DNA of 5,587 nucleotides from Spirochaetaceae bacterium (GCA_031255655.1 JAIRSB010000103.1:1-5587), one strand, 5' to 3'. Positions 1 through 5,587 are shown, numbered from the stretch's first letter. Numbers and translations are program-made. The notes: a model not told the origin generated them from the letters alone.

Positions 1-684
1 AGCATCCTCAAGCAGATTGATGTCCAGCTCGTCCTTCGTATACGCATCAAAACCGTTCCTTTTGTAAAACCATTCGTGGTCGTGAAAATGGTTGTTCTTA
101 CTTTTGGATACCGTACCACACTCAATGATTTTATCAGCAACCTGCCGTTCATACGCGGGCAGCTTGAGTTCGGAATCCACAAGACGGTTGCCCGCAACCG
201 TTTTGACGGAAACCTCCCTAAAGCTCCCCCCGCCGGTATAAAACGCAGATCGGTCCGCGCTCATGCGGTAGCTCTCCGTAAAGGGGCGCTGTAAGTCATA
301 CTTCATGACCTTTTTGTCCCTATCATCCACAAGATACGCCTTGAAACTATCTGTATCGCCGAGCGTTTGCCCCGCCGCACTGACAATTTCACAAGCAAAG
401 AACGGTTCTTCCTTGACGATATAGTACGTACCTATGTTGTAGCTTGCGACTTCAACGATTACGACGGATTTTTGCGCGCCATTATTGATCGCGTATGCAC
501 TGACATTGGAATACCCGTGCGCCGACCGCATGGGTCCATACGCAACGAAAGCCCCGTTTACAAACACTTGATAGGTGTTGGACGCGGCAATTTTCAATGT
601 AAAGTCTCCCGACGCAATCTCTGCGCGGAAGGCTATGGTCACGTTTTTTTCTGTGACATAATCTTTGGCGTATACGCATTTCAT
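1..684 (-). CDS. Alpha-L-rhamnosidase-like (GH78-type) protein, N-terminal part, runs off the left edge
   Basis: The reading frame is open for 228 codons from ATG at 684 to the window edge, so the C-terminus, including any catalytic (alpha/alpha)6 barrel, is missing. Residues 39-61 contain YQVFVNGAFVAYGPMRSAHG, the carbohydrate-binding beta-sandwich signature near the start of GH78-type alpha-L-rhamnosidases (VNGxxVAxGPxR). A second motif typical of related Firmicutes proteins is QRPFTESYRM at 132-141. No signal peptide or membrane segment is visible, so the protein is probably cytoplasmic and would act on imported oligosaccharides or small glycosides. The start is supported by a GAGGAG site five bases upstream. 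It is the last visible gene of the operon and is coupled to a small ORF whose stop overlaps its ribosome binding site. GH78-like assignment is fairly secure, but rhamnose specificity is not: many family members are uncharacterised and the active-site residues lie outside the window. Confidence 0.8.
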   Translation of the reverse strand, partial: MKCVYAKDYVTEKNVTIAFRAEIASGDFTLKIAASNTYQVFVNGAFVAYGPMRSAHGYSNVSAYAINNGAQKSVVIVEVASYNIGTYYIVKEEPFFACEIVSAAGQTLGDTDSFKAYLVDDRDKKVMKYDLQRPFTESYRMSADRSAFYTGGGSFREVSVKTVAGNRLVDSELKLPAYERQVADKIIECGTVSKSKNNHFHDHEWFYKRNGFDAYTKDELDINLLEDA

Positions 685-689
685 AAGCA

Positions 690-695
690 CTCCTC
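690..695 (-). promoter_or_regulatory. Ribosome binding site of the GH78-like gene, overlapping the upstream stop
   Basis: On the minus strand the sequence reads TGAGGAGTGCTTATG. GAGGAG sits five bases before the ATG at 684. The TGA at 696-694 that ends the small upstream ORF shares bases with this site, which suggests translational coupling. Confidence 0.75.
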
Positions 696-786
696 AAGGG
701 TAACCTGCCCCAAATATTAGATCAGACAGTAATGTTAGTAAATGACTCCCGTGTTGCGCACTGCATATCAAATAGAGCTTTTTCAT
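694..786 (-). CDS. Small ORF of 30 codons between the kinase and GH78-like genes; unknown function or gene remnant
   Basis: The ORF starts at ATG 786 and ends at TGA 696-694. Its product starts MKKLYLICSAQHGSH and ends LIFGAGYP. AGGGGAG (797-791) lies four bases before the ATG, and overlaps the stop codon of the sugar kinase. The ORF's own stop overlaps the next gene's ribosome binding site. This chain of overlaps is what a genuine operon member shows and fills almost the whole kinase-to-GH78 gap. The first residues resemble the start of bacterial GH38 alpha-mannosidase-like proteins (roughly MKKxYLICNAHxD), but the resemblance ends after about ten residues and the catalytic aspartate context is absent. 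It could be a short leader or coupling peptide, or the remains of a larger glycosidase gene after an internal deletion. I do not recognise a function. Confidence 0.45.
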   Translation of the reverse strand: MKKLYLICSAQHGSHLLTLLSDLIFGAGYP

Positions 787-795
787 ATTGCTCCC

Positions 796-1761
796 CTATA
801 TCATTTTTAATAGACTCTTTGATAAAATGTGCGGTATGGTATCTGCACTGCCAACGGCGGCGGCGGCGCAATGCGCGCCAACGGTAACGGCGCAGATTTT
901 TCCGTTTTCGTCATCCATAAACGGATGCCCCGCTGAAAGCGCGCTAAGTACGCCGCCCAGCATGGCGTCCCCCGCCCCCGCCGTGCTGGCAACCTGTGTT
1001 TTGACGGCGGGAAAGGCTTTTTTTCTGCCGTTTTCGTAGGCAATGCAACCCTCCGCACCCAGGGTGACGATGAGTTTGATGCCGGGGTTCGCCTTAAATA
1101 ACTTTTCGTAGCACGCATCAGCGATTCGACTCTCGTATTGCGCCTCAACGCCGGCGATAGCCGCCGCCTCGCAGACGTTTACGGACAACAGCATGCAGTA
1201 TGCAAAACCCGTCGCAAACGCGTTCGCTTCCCCAGCTAGGCAGGATGCGGCGGTGAACGCGCCACATTCTCTGCCGCGCTTTAGGAAATGGATGCGAGAA
1301 GCCACGGGGATTTCCGGTGCGGCGAGGAATATGCAGTCCTTACCGGGACTCAGTTTTTCCAGTGCGCTGTCGATGTATGCGGCGTCCACCAGATTGCACG
1401 CGCTGTTGGATGCCGTGAGGTTTCCACCGTTCCCGTCGGGGTACTGGAAGCACACACTCACCATGGTAGGGACGCCGAGTGCCGTCGTCACAAACTCCGT
1501 ATGTATGCCCATGCCTTTCATGCTACGCAAAAGGGCAGCTCCCGTACCGTCTCTGCCGATTTTTCCTATAGCAAACACGTCAGCCTTGCCTTTTAACAGC
1601 CTGCCCGGATAGCTTGCGATGATGTGCAGCTTGCAATAATCTTTAAAATCGGTGAGCTCCGCCATGCGGCTTTCCTCCCTGCCGATCGTGTGGTTATCGG
1701 AAAGCTTGAAGAATATGCCGCTGCCTATGCCGCCTACGCCTAAAATTCTTGTATAACGCAT
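796..1761 (-). CDS. PfkB-family (ribokinase-like) carbohydrate kinase
   Basis: The 321-residue product has the usual length of the PfkB family, which transfers phosphate from ATP to a sugar or nucleoside hydroxyl in the cytoplasm. The C-terminal signature is clear: STAGAGDAMLGGVLSAL at 259-275, with GAGD at 262-265 supplying the anion hole and catalytic base Asp265. The usual leading aspartate of DTxGAGD is Ser259. An ATP-site strand IVTLGAEGCIAY lies at 231-242 and the lid-edge segment DVFAIGKIGRDGTG at 61-74. The classical N-terminal GGKGANQA-type motif is absent. Instead residues 27-57 read GREESRMAELTDFKDYCKLH and onward, so substrate contacts differ from ribokinase and fructokinase. ATG 1761 lies three bases after the NagB-like stop (TAA CGT ATG), with GGGA eight bases upstream inside that gene. 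Tight coupling implies the same pathway. The sugar substrate cannot be read from the sequence. Confidence 0.88.
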   Translation of the reverse strand: MRYTRILGVGGIGSGIFFKLSDNHTIGREESRMAELTDFKDYCKLHIIASYPGRLLKGKADVFAIGKIGRDGTGAALLRSMKGMGIHTEFVTTALGVPTMVSVCFQYPDGNGGNLTASNSACNLVDAAYIDSALEKLSPGKDCIFLAAPEIPVASRIHFLKRGRECGAFTAASCLAGEANAFATGFAYCMLLSVNVCEAAAIAGVEAQYESRIADACYEKLFKANPGIKLIVTLGAEGCIAYENGRKKAFPAVKTQVASTAGAGDAMLGGVLSALSAGHPFMDDENGKICAVTVGAHCAAAAVGSADTIPHILSKSLLKMI

Positions 1762-1764
1762 ACG

Positions 1765-2652
1765 TTACATCCCGTCAAATTCCCAGTCGGGATTTTCCGA
1801 TACGGGGTGATGCGTGGTTTCCTCCGTCGCAGTCAAAACGGCGTCAGGATGCTCCTGAAGCAACGTAAAAGGATACTCGACGTCGGGCTTTGAGAACAGT
1901 GCCACGCGGAGCGCCGTCTGCTTCCATGCACCGGTGTCGGAATATACTCTAACCTTTTTGGCGCGCATACATTCCTTTAATCCATAGGTGATGCTCATAG
2001 GCGCCACAAACTGGTAGCCGCCGCCGAAACCGCGCTGCGCTAATGCAAGCACGGTATCCCAGTTGTTGTTCTGTATACGTATAGTGCTACTCCTCAGCTC
2101 GTCCAGCGTAATCGGACTGTAGGGCTCACGGCGTGCCTGGTTGAACGCCAGGTGCCCGTCCTGCCCCCAACCGCCCAGCGTGATGTCGATGGGCAGCGAC
2201 ATGGCGAGTTCGTGCATTGCTTCTAGGTTCGCGGGCGTGGGATAATATCGCTGCGCCGCGGGGGCTTGCAATTCCTTGTGCACGTTGCCGTAAAAATGGA
2301 TTTCCATATATGCGCGGAAATTGTTGGGATCTTTTTCTTTTAACAACTTACCTTCCCAATTCAGACATTCGTCCATATGCAGGCCCACGAAGTTTTTCAT
2401 GCTGACGTTTTCGGCGTTGACCAAATCCGTGAAAGGCTTGTACCAGCACCGCGGGCCACAGGGTATGACGGCGACACATTGGCGCTTTTCGGCGTTGGCT
2501 TTTATAATTTCGTCCGCAAGCTCTCGCGCCATCAGCCGCCCCATTTCCGCGCTGTCTCTGACGATGCGCAACGGCACCCTGCGCTCCGGATGGTTTATTA
2601 GATCCGCCGACTTTACGCGGCACCACTTTAGCAACTCTTTTTTGTCGATCAT
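1765..2652 (-). CDS. Divergent NagB-like glucosamine-6-phosphate isomerase/deaminase family protein
   Basis: The family (NagB and 6-phosphogluconolactonase, a Rossmann-like fold) converts GlcN-6-P to Fru-6-P plus ammonia or hydrolyses sugar-phosphate lactones. With the start at ATG 2652 the product has 295 residues, against 266 for E. coli NagB. NFVGLHMDECLNW at 87-99 matches the proton-transfer Asp72 region (here Asp94). LGGWGQDGHLAFNQ at 159-172 matches the Asp141-His143-Glu148 relay (here Asp165, His167, but Gln172). TGAWKQTALR at 240-249 matches the segment with Lys208 (here Lys244). The phosphate-binding loop, normally PTGGTP, reads PCGPRCWY at 64-71. ATG was preferred to the in-frame GTG at 2667 because GAGGA lies within that extension, eight bases before the ATG. 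It follows the PIG-L gene by 35 bases and is nearly fused to the kinase. Family assignment is secure. Deaminase activity on GlcN-6-P is doubtful. Confidence 0.85.
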   Translation of the reverse strand: MIDKKELLKWCRVKSADLINHPERRVPLRIVRDSAEMGRLMARELADEIIKANAEKRQCVAVIPCGPRCWYKPFTDLVNAENVSMKNFVGLHMDECLNWEGKLLKEKDPNNFRAYMEIHFYGNVHKELQAPAAQRYYPTPANLEAMHELAMSLPIDITLGGWGQDGHLAFNQARREPYSPITLDELRSSTIRIQNNNWDTVLALAQRGFGGGYQFVAPMSITYGLKECMRAKKVRVYSDTGAWKQTALRVALFSKPDVEYPFTLLQEHPDAVLTATEETTHHPVSENPDWEFDGM

Positions 2653-2660
2653 AATCTTTT

Positions 2661-2665
2661 TCCTC
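2661..2665 (-). promoter_or_regulatory. Ribosome binding site that fixes the start of the NagB-like gene
   Basis: On the minus strand GTGAGGAAAAAGATTATG contains GAGGA eight bases before the ATG at 2652. The frame stays open to a GTG at 2667, but that longer start would translate the binding site itself and has no comparable site of its own. Confidence 0.65.
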
Positions 2666-2687
2666 ACTCAATAGGTAATCAGTTGAA

Positions 2688-3392
2688 TCAAGGCAGTAGC
2701 CTTTTTGTCGTCATGCGTCCCCAACCAGCCATCTGCACAAAGCCTTCGGCATACTTGACCCCCGCCTGCAAGCCCCGCATGCGCGAAAACACCGTCACGG
2801 TTTCCTCAAAATCAATATGGTCATGGTCTTTAAGCCAGGTAAGCTGCGTTTGGTGGCAGCGCAGCATAGCAAGTTTGACATCCATGACGCCACTGATATC
2901 CACATATTCGGTGGGCGAAAAACCAAACGCACCTAAGTTGTCCATGTAATAGATGGGGCAAATCGGCACGACGGCACTTTCTTTGGATGCGTAGTGCGGC
3001 AAACTGGCGCAAAAGCTTGCGTCAAACACCAGCTTACTCACGGCGATGTGGTCAGGCATATAGTCATTTGGGCTATGCGTAATGATCAATTCCGGGTTCA
3101 CCTTGCGTATGATATCGATCACGGCGTCCCGCGTGGCTTCATGTTGGTGATACAGACGTAAATCCCCGGTGTTGAGGGTCATATACTTTGCGCCGATGAA
3201 CGCCGCAGAGGCCCGGCTTTCCTTGAGACGCATTTCTTTCAGTTTTTCGGACGGTATGACCACATGCCCCATGTCCCCGTTGCAGAGGTTGCACAACACG
3301 ACCTCGTCACCCCGATCGACCATCCTTTTCGCCGTACCCGCGCAATTAATCTCGATGTCGTCGGGATGGGCGCTTACAAACAATACTTTCAT
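2688..3392 (-). CDS. PIG-L/LmbE-family zinc-dependent N-deacetylase
   Basis: The 234-residue product starts MKVLFVSAHPDDIEINCAGT. AHPDD at 8-12 is the family motif: by analogy with MshB, His9 and Asp12 bind zinc and Asp11 is the general base. The second motif, HSPNDYMPDH at 106-115, supplies the third zinc ligand, His115. Family members remove acetyl from N-acetylglucosamine-type groups (GlcNAc-PI, GlcNAc-inositol, BshB in bacillithiol synthesis, diacetylchitobiose). No signal peptide is present, so the substrate is cytoplasmic. A GTG nine bases upstream (3401) would add three residues, but the ATG at 3392 gives the usual family N-terminus; the ribosome binding site is weak for both. It is the first gene of the operon, about 38 bases after the predicted transcription start. 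Its place beside a sugar kinase and a NagB homologue favours sugar catabolism over thiol synthesis. The exact substrate is unknown. Confidence 0.88.
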   Translation of the reverse strand: MKVLFVSAHPDDIEINCAGTAKRMVDRGDEVVLCNLCNGDMGHVVIPSEKLKEMRLKESRASAAFIGAKYMTLNTGDLRLYHQHEATRDAVIDIIRKVNPELIITHSPNDYMPDHIAVSKLVFDASFCASLPHYASKESAVVPICPIYYMDNLGAFGFSPTEYVDISGVMDVKLAMLRCHQTQLTWLKDHDHIDFEETVTVFSRMRGLQAGVKYAEGFVQMAGWGRMTTKRLLP

Positions 3393-3436
3393 GTCACTCA
3401 CTTCTTGATTTAGTGTTTCATATATTGAACAAGTCC

Positions 3437-3465
3437 ATTATACAAAATCTTAGGAGGTTTTGCAA
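3437..3465 (-). promoter_or_regulatory. Sigma-A type promoter of the sugar operon
   Basis: On the minus strand TTGCAA (3465-3460) and a perfect TATAAT (3442-3437) are separated by exactly 17 bases. Transcription would start near 3430, leaving a short leader of about 38 bases before the PIG-L ATG. The -35 departs from TTGACA, which fits a promoter that needs an activator such as the divergent AraC-type protein. Confidence 0.75.
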
Positions 3466-3531
3466 TACGTATTTTTCCGCCAGAATGTCAATTTTGTCCA
3501 GTTGCAAATTAAGAAAAAAATATATTTGCAA
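3460..3531. repeat. Three TTGCAA palindromes in the divergent control region; candidate operator
   Basis: TTGCAA, which is its own reverse complement, occurs at 3460-3465, 3502-3507 and 3526-3531. The first is the -35 of the operon promoter and the third is the -35 of the regulator promoter. The centres are 42 and 24 bases apart, and 42 bases is close to four helical turns. Flanks are similar, with ATTTGCAA or TTTTGCAA readable at each copy on one strand or the other. An A-rich tract (3511-3524) separates the second and third copies. These may be binding half-sites for the AraC-type protein, but the motif is short and the region AT-rich. Confidence 0.4.
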
Positions 3532-3554
3532 TTTTCGCCACCAAAAGCTATACT
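3526..3554 (+). promoter_or_regulatory. Sigma-A type promoter of the AraC-family gene
   Basis: TTGCAA (3526-3531) and TATACT (3549-3554) are separated by 17 bases. The predicted start of transcription, about seven bases after the -10, falls on or beside the ATG at 3561. No Shine-Dalgarno sequence lies between the -10 and the ATG. Confidence 0.65.
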
Positions 3555-3560
3555 ATACCC

Positions 3561-4442
3561 ATGAGCGTGCGCTTTCACAAACACAAGCTGGAAAACCTTA
3601 TCGTCATCCCCAAGATCGTCACCATACACTATCTAGAGATCGACGAAAGTTTTTCCTACGTCGGCGAAAGGCACGATTTTTGGGAGATCGTGTACGCCGA
3701 CAAAGACGACGTCCAATGCCGCGCTGAAGATCGGTGGTTTACGCTGCCCGAAGGCAACATCCTGTTCCATAAACCCGGCGAATACCATTCGTTATCCGCG
3801 TGCCCGGGGACGCTGCCCAACGTGTTTATCATCACCTTTGAGTGTACGTCCGAGGCCATGCGGTTTTTCGAGAAAAAAACACTCAAGTTTCCCGCGAGGC
3901 TTAAAATGTACGTTCACGACATCCTCAAAGAGGCGCGGCTGACCTTTGCCATGAACAGGCAAAGCCCCTTTATTACCAAGATGGAACTTTCCACCTCCCC
4001 CGTTCTCGGCGGGCAGCAGCTCATCCGCCTCAATTTAGAGCAATTGCTCATCCACCTGCTGCGCGCCGAAAACGACAAAACGCCCCAAAAGAATATCTTT
4101 GTCTCCAAAATCGAATTCGAAAACGAACTAACCAACCGCATCATTGCAATACTCAAACAAAATCTATACGGCCATATCACCGTACAGGCTTTATGTCGGA
4201 ACTTAAATTACAGCAAAAGCTATCTCTATGATTTGTTCAAGGAAAACACCGGCACGGGCATCAAGGACTTTTATATCAAGCTAAAAATCGAGGAGGCTAA
4301 GCGCCTGTTGCGCAAACGCACGCTCAGCATCATGGAAATCTCCGAACAGCTTGGCTTTAACACCGTCTCCTATTTCTGCAGTGTTTTCAAAAAGCTGACC
4401 CTCATGACCCCTACCCAATACGTCGGCACGGTGTCGTACTAG
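3561..4442 (+). CDS. AraC-family transcriptional regulator with N-terminal cupin domain
   Basis: The 293-residue protein has a sugar-sensing type cupin at about residues 12-95, including HDFWEIVYADKDD (38-50) and the strand ILFHKPGEYHSL (67-78), both characteristic of the AraC-binding domain. A helical linker follows, then the AraC/XylS DNA-binding domain at about 187-290. Its first helix-turn-helix is near ITVQALCRNLNYSKSYLYDL (206-225), and its second near SIMEISEQLGFNTVSYFCSV (256-275), with the closing signature FKKLTLMTPTQY. It is divergent from the sugar operon and most likely activates or represses it in response to a pathway sugar. ATG 3561 is the only reasonable start: the next Met is residue 100, beyond the cupin, and upstream the frame reaches a stop at 3510-3512 with no other ATG, GTG or TTG. 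No ribosome binding site is present, which fits leaderless translation. Confidence 0.9.
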   Translation: MSVRFHKHKLENLIVIPKIVTIHYLEIDESFSYVGERHDFWEIVYADKDDVQCRAEDRWFTLPEGNILFHKPGEYHSLSACPGTLPNVFIITFECTSEAMRFFEKKTLKFPARLKMYVHDILKEARLTFAMNRQSPFITKMELSTSPVLGGQQLIRLNLEQLLIHLLRAENDKTPQKNIFVSKIEFENELTNRIIAILKQNLYGHITVQALCRNLNYSKSYLYDLFKENTGTGIKDFYIKLKIEEAKRLLRKRTLSIMEISEQLGFNTVSYFCSVFKKLTLMTPTQYVGTVSY

Positions 4443-4544
4443 CGTTCTTTATATTTGCTTTTTAACTTTGCCATGTCATATATTGGCTTTTACTCTTATT
4501 TCTTTCATGACCAGGACATCCGTTTTAGGTCATGTGAACACGGC
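4443..4544. other. Convergent intergenic gap with two alternative hairpins; no convincing terminator
   Basis: Two perfect seven-base inverted repeats overlap. CATGACC (4506-4512) pairs with GGTCATG (4528-4534), and TTTTAGG (4523-4529) pairs with CCTAAAA (4544-4550). They share the bases at 4528-4529, so only one can form at a time. The second runs into the stop codon of the minus-strand ATPase gene. Neither is followed by a T-run in either direction, so a standard intrinsic terminator is not supported, although the position between convergent genes would suit one. No gene or RNA is visible in this gap. Confidence 0.35.
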
Positions 4545-5587
4545 CTAAAATAAGTCAGCTAAACATATTAGGCAAATATGATCATCCGTTTTGCTGAGTT
4601 CTGTAAGGTTACTTTTAAATCCGGATTTTGAGAACAGGTAAAAATACTTCTCAGAATATTGCCCAAATGTTTTAGCTTTTCTTTTTAGCTCGTTTAAAAC
4701 TGTCATATCCATCAATTCATTTTTCCATTTGCATTCACAAAATATTGCGGACTTTTTGGAAACCGCCATTACATCTATTTCTTCTTGGTTACGTGAAACA
4801 GGATTTGTCCCCCACCAACGACCGATTTTATCAAATACAAACGGCAACTTTCCTTTTGTGTTTTCTCTAAGCATAAATTGCCTGCAAACATCCTCAAATA
4901 TTCTTCCCACATAATCTGAAAGAAACGGTTCAACCTTGTTTTTATATACGTACTCATAATTTCCGCTCTCAATATTCGTAACGTTTTCAGGCACGAATTT
5001 ATACCAAAATCGATACATATTGTCCTTTATGCGATAGACCCCGTTTCTTTTTCCGATTCCTCCGACAGGTAGCTCTCTTTCTATAATTCCTAATTGAATC
5101 AATGCGGTCAGATACTTACTGGTCTTTTTATTCTCTTCTCCGGATTTGGTTGAAATATCATTTAGCTTTGACGCGCCGTTTGCGATTGAGGCGATAATGG
5201 TATTATATACTGCCGGCTCGCGCAATTCTTGCTTTAAAAGATTTTGCGGTTCCTCATAAAGGCTGCCAAACTTATTAAAAAAACTCTGTTGTATGCCTTC
5301 GGATATGGAGTTGTACCCATTAATTTCTCTTAAGTATTGTGGAATTCCTCCGGTCACTGCATACCCAAGAATCTTATCCTCAAAGCTTGTGTTTTCAAAA
5401 AATGCCGCGCTGTCATAATAATCAAACGGCTCAATCTTAAGCTGAGCGTTGCGCCGGCCGTATAACGGACTTTTATAGCCGAGTACTTGCCGCTCCATAA
5501 AACTCATGCTGGAGCCGCATAATATAAGCATGATATTAGAACTTTTAAAAGTCGTATCAATGTGCTTTTGTAATACGGATGATATTC
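4545..5587 (-). CDS. ATPase with DUF234-type C-terminal domain, C-terminal part, runs off the right edge
   Basis: The minus-strand frame stays open to the right edge. Residues before the first in-frame Met (5531) read SSVLQKHIDTTFKSSNI and continue into MLILCGSSMSFMERQVLGYK, the conserved sensor region of archaeal-type STAND/AAA-like ATPases, so Met5531 is internal. The Walker A and B motifs lie outside the window. Counting from Met5531, a winged-helix-like part spans about 100-175 and a DUF234-type domain about 190-320. The latter has EEIDVMAV at 250-257 and IFCECKW at 263-269. Asp253, Glu266 and Lys268 fit a D...ExK core of the PD-(D/E)XK nuclease-like fold. Full-length relatives are about 450-480 residues. 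The function of the family is largely unknown; nucleic-acid processing or a defence or mobile-element role has been suspected. The gene is more AT-rich than the operon, which suggests separate origin. It ends convergent with the AraC-family gene. Confidence 0.85.
   Translation of the reverse strand, partial: ISSVLQKHIDTTFKSSNIMLILCGSSMSFMERQVLGYKSPLYGRRNAQLKIEPFDYYDSAAFFENTSFEDKILGYAVTGGIPQYLREINGYNSISEGIQQSFFNKFGSLYEEPQNLLKQELREPAVYNTIIASIANGASKLNDISTKSGEENKKTSKYLTALIQLGIIERELPVGGIGKRNGVYRIKDNMYRFWYKFVPENVTNIESGNYEYVYKNKVEPFLSDYVGRIFEDVCRQFMLRENTKGKLPFVFDKIGRWWGTNPVSRNQEEIDVMAVSKKSAIFCECKWKNELMDMTVLNELKRKAKTFGQYSEKYFYLFSKSGFKSNLTELSKTDDHICLICLADLF

Noticed and set aside
76..720. Plus-strand ORFs of 72 and 117 codons, and a minus-strand 71-codon ORF in another frame
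   Set aside because: They are shadows of the GH78-like gene, whose minus-strand frame is open across the whole of 1-684 with recognisable family motifs.
842..900. GGCGGCGGCGG tract as a repeat element
   Set aside because: It simply encodes the alanine-rich C-terminal helix of the PfkB kinase.
1193..1612. Plus-strand ORFs of 139 and 102 codons opposite the kinase gene
   Set aside because: They have no ribosome binding site or recognisable domain and lie entirely within the conserved PfkB coding frame; the high GC content keeps the opposite strand open.
2217..2674. Overlapping ORFs on both strands inside the NagB-like gene
   Set aside because: They are low-complexity shadows; the NagB motifs (MDE, GQDGHLAFN) are in the 1765-2652 minus-strand frame.
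3413..3727. 104-codon plus-strand ORF covering the divergent control region
   Set aside because: It overlaps the AraC-type gene in another frame and covers both promoters, and its product is basic and unlike any family I recognise.
5529..5531. ATG at 5531 as the true start of the ATPase gene
   Set aside because: The frame continues upstream to the window edge with residues typical of the family's interior, so the gene is 5'-truncated by the window rather than starting here.

Overview
The window looks like accessory chromosome from a Gram-positive, Clostridia-type bacterium. This is inferred from strong GAGGAG/GGGGAG ribosome binding sites, sigma-A type promoters with 17-base spacers, and protein families typical of gut Firmicutes. 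No rRNA or other marker gene is present, so a finer placement is not possible.

Layout. Positions 1-3392 hold a tight minus-strand operon, transcribed right to left: a PIG-L/LmbE-type deacetylase (2688-3392), a divergent NagB-like sugar-phosphate isomerase/deaminase homologue (1765-2652), a PfkB-family sugar kinase (796-1761), a 30-codon small ORF with its own ribosome binding site (694-786), and the N-terminal 228 residues of an alpha-L-rhamnosidase-like (GH78-type) protein that runs off the left edge (1-684). A 168-base divergent control region (3393-3560) carries a near-consensus promoter for each direction and three copies of the palindrome TTGCAA; two of the copies are the -35 elements. 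To its right, on the plus strand, is an AraC-family regulator with an N-terminal cupin (3561-4442). Its predicted transcription start falls on its ATG, so its mRNA may be leaderless. A 102-base convergent gap with two mutually exclusive hairpins separates it from a minus-strand gene (4545 to the right edge) for the C-terminal part of an ATPase with a DUF234-type, PD-(D/E)XK-like tail. That last gene is visibly more AT-rich than the operon.

How the genes may work together (inference). AraC/cupin regulators usually sense a sugar and control the adjacent divergent operon. The operon encodes, in cytoplasmic form, a de-N-acetylase, a sugar kinase, an aminosugar-phosphate isomerase-like protein and a glycosidase-like protein. 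This is a plausible route for breaking down an N-acetylated sugar or glycoside by removing acetyl before phosphorylation and deamination. The NagB homologue has lost recognisable phosphate-loop and catalytic-relay residues, so its reaction is probably not the textbook GlcN-6-P deamination. No transporter or sensor kinase is visible. The ATPase gene is probably unrelated to the sugar pathway. I saw no tRNA, rRNA, CRISPR array, transposase or insertion-sequence end in the window.
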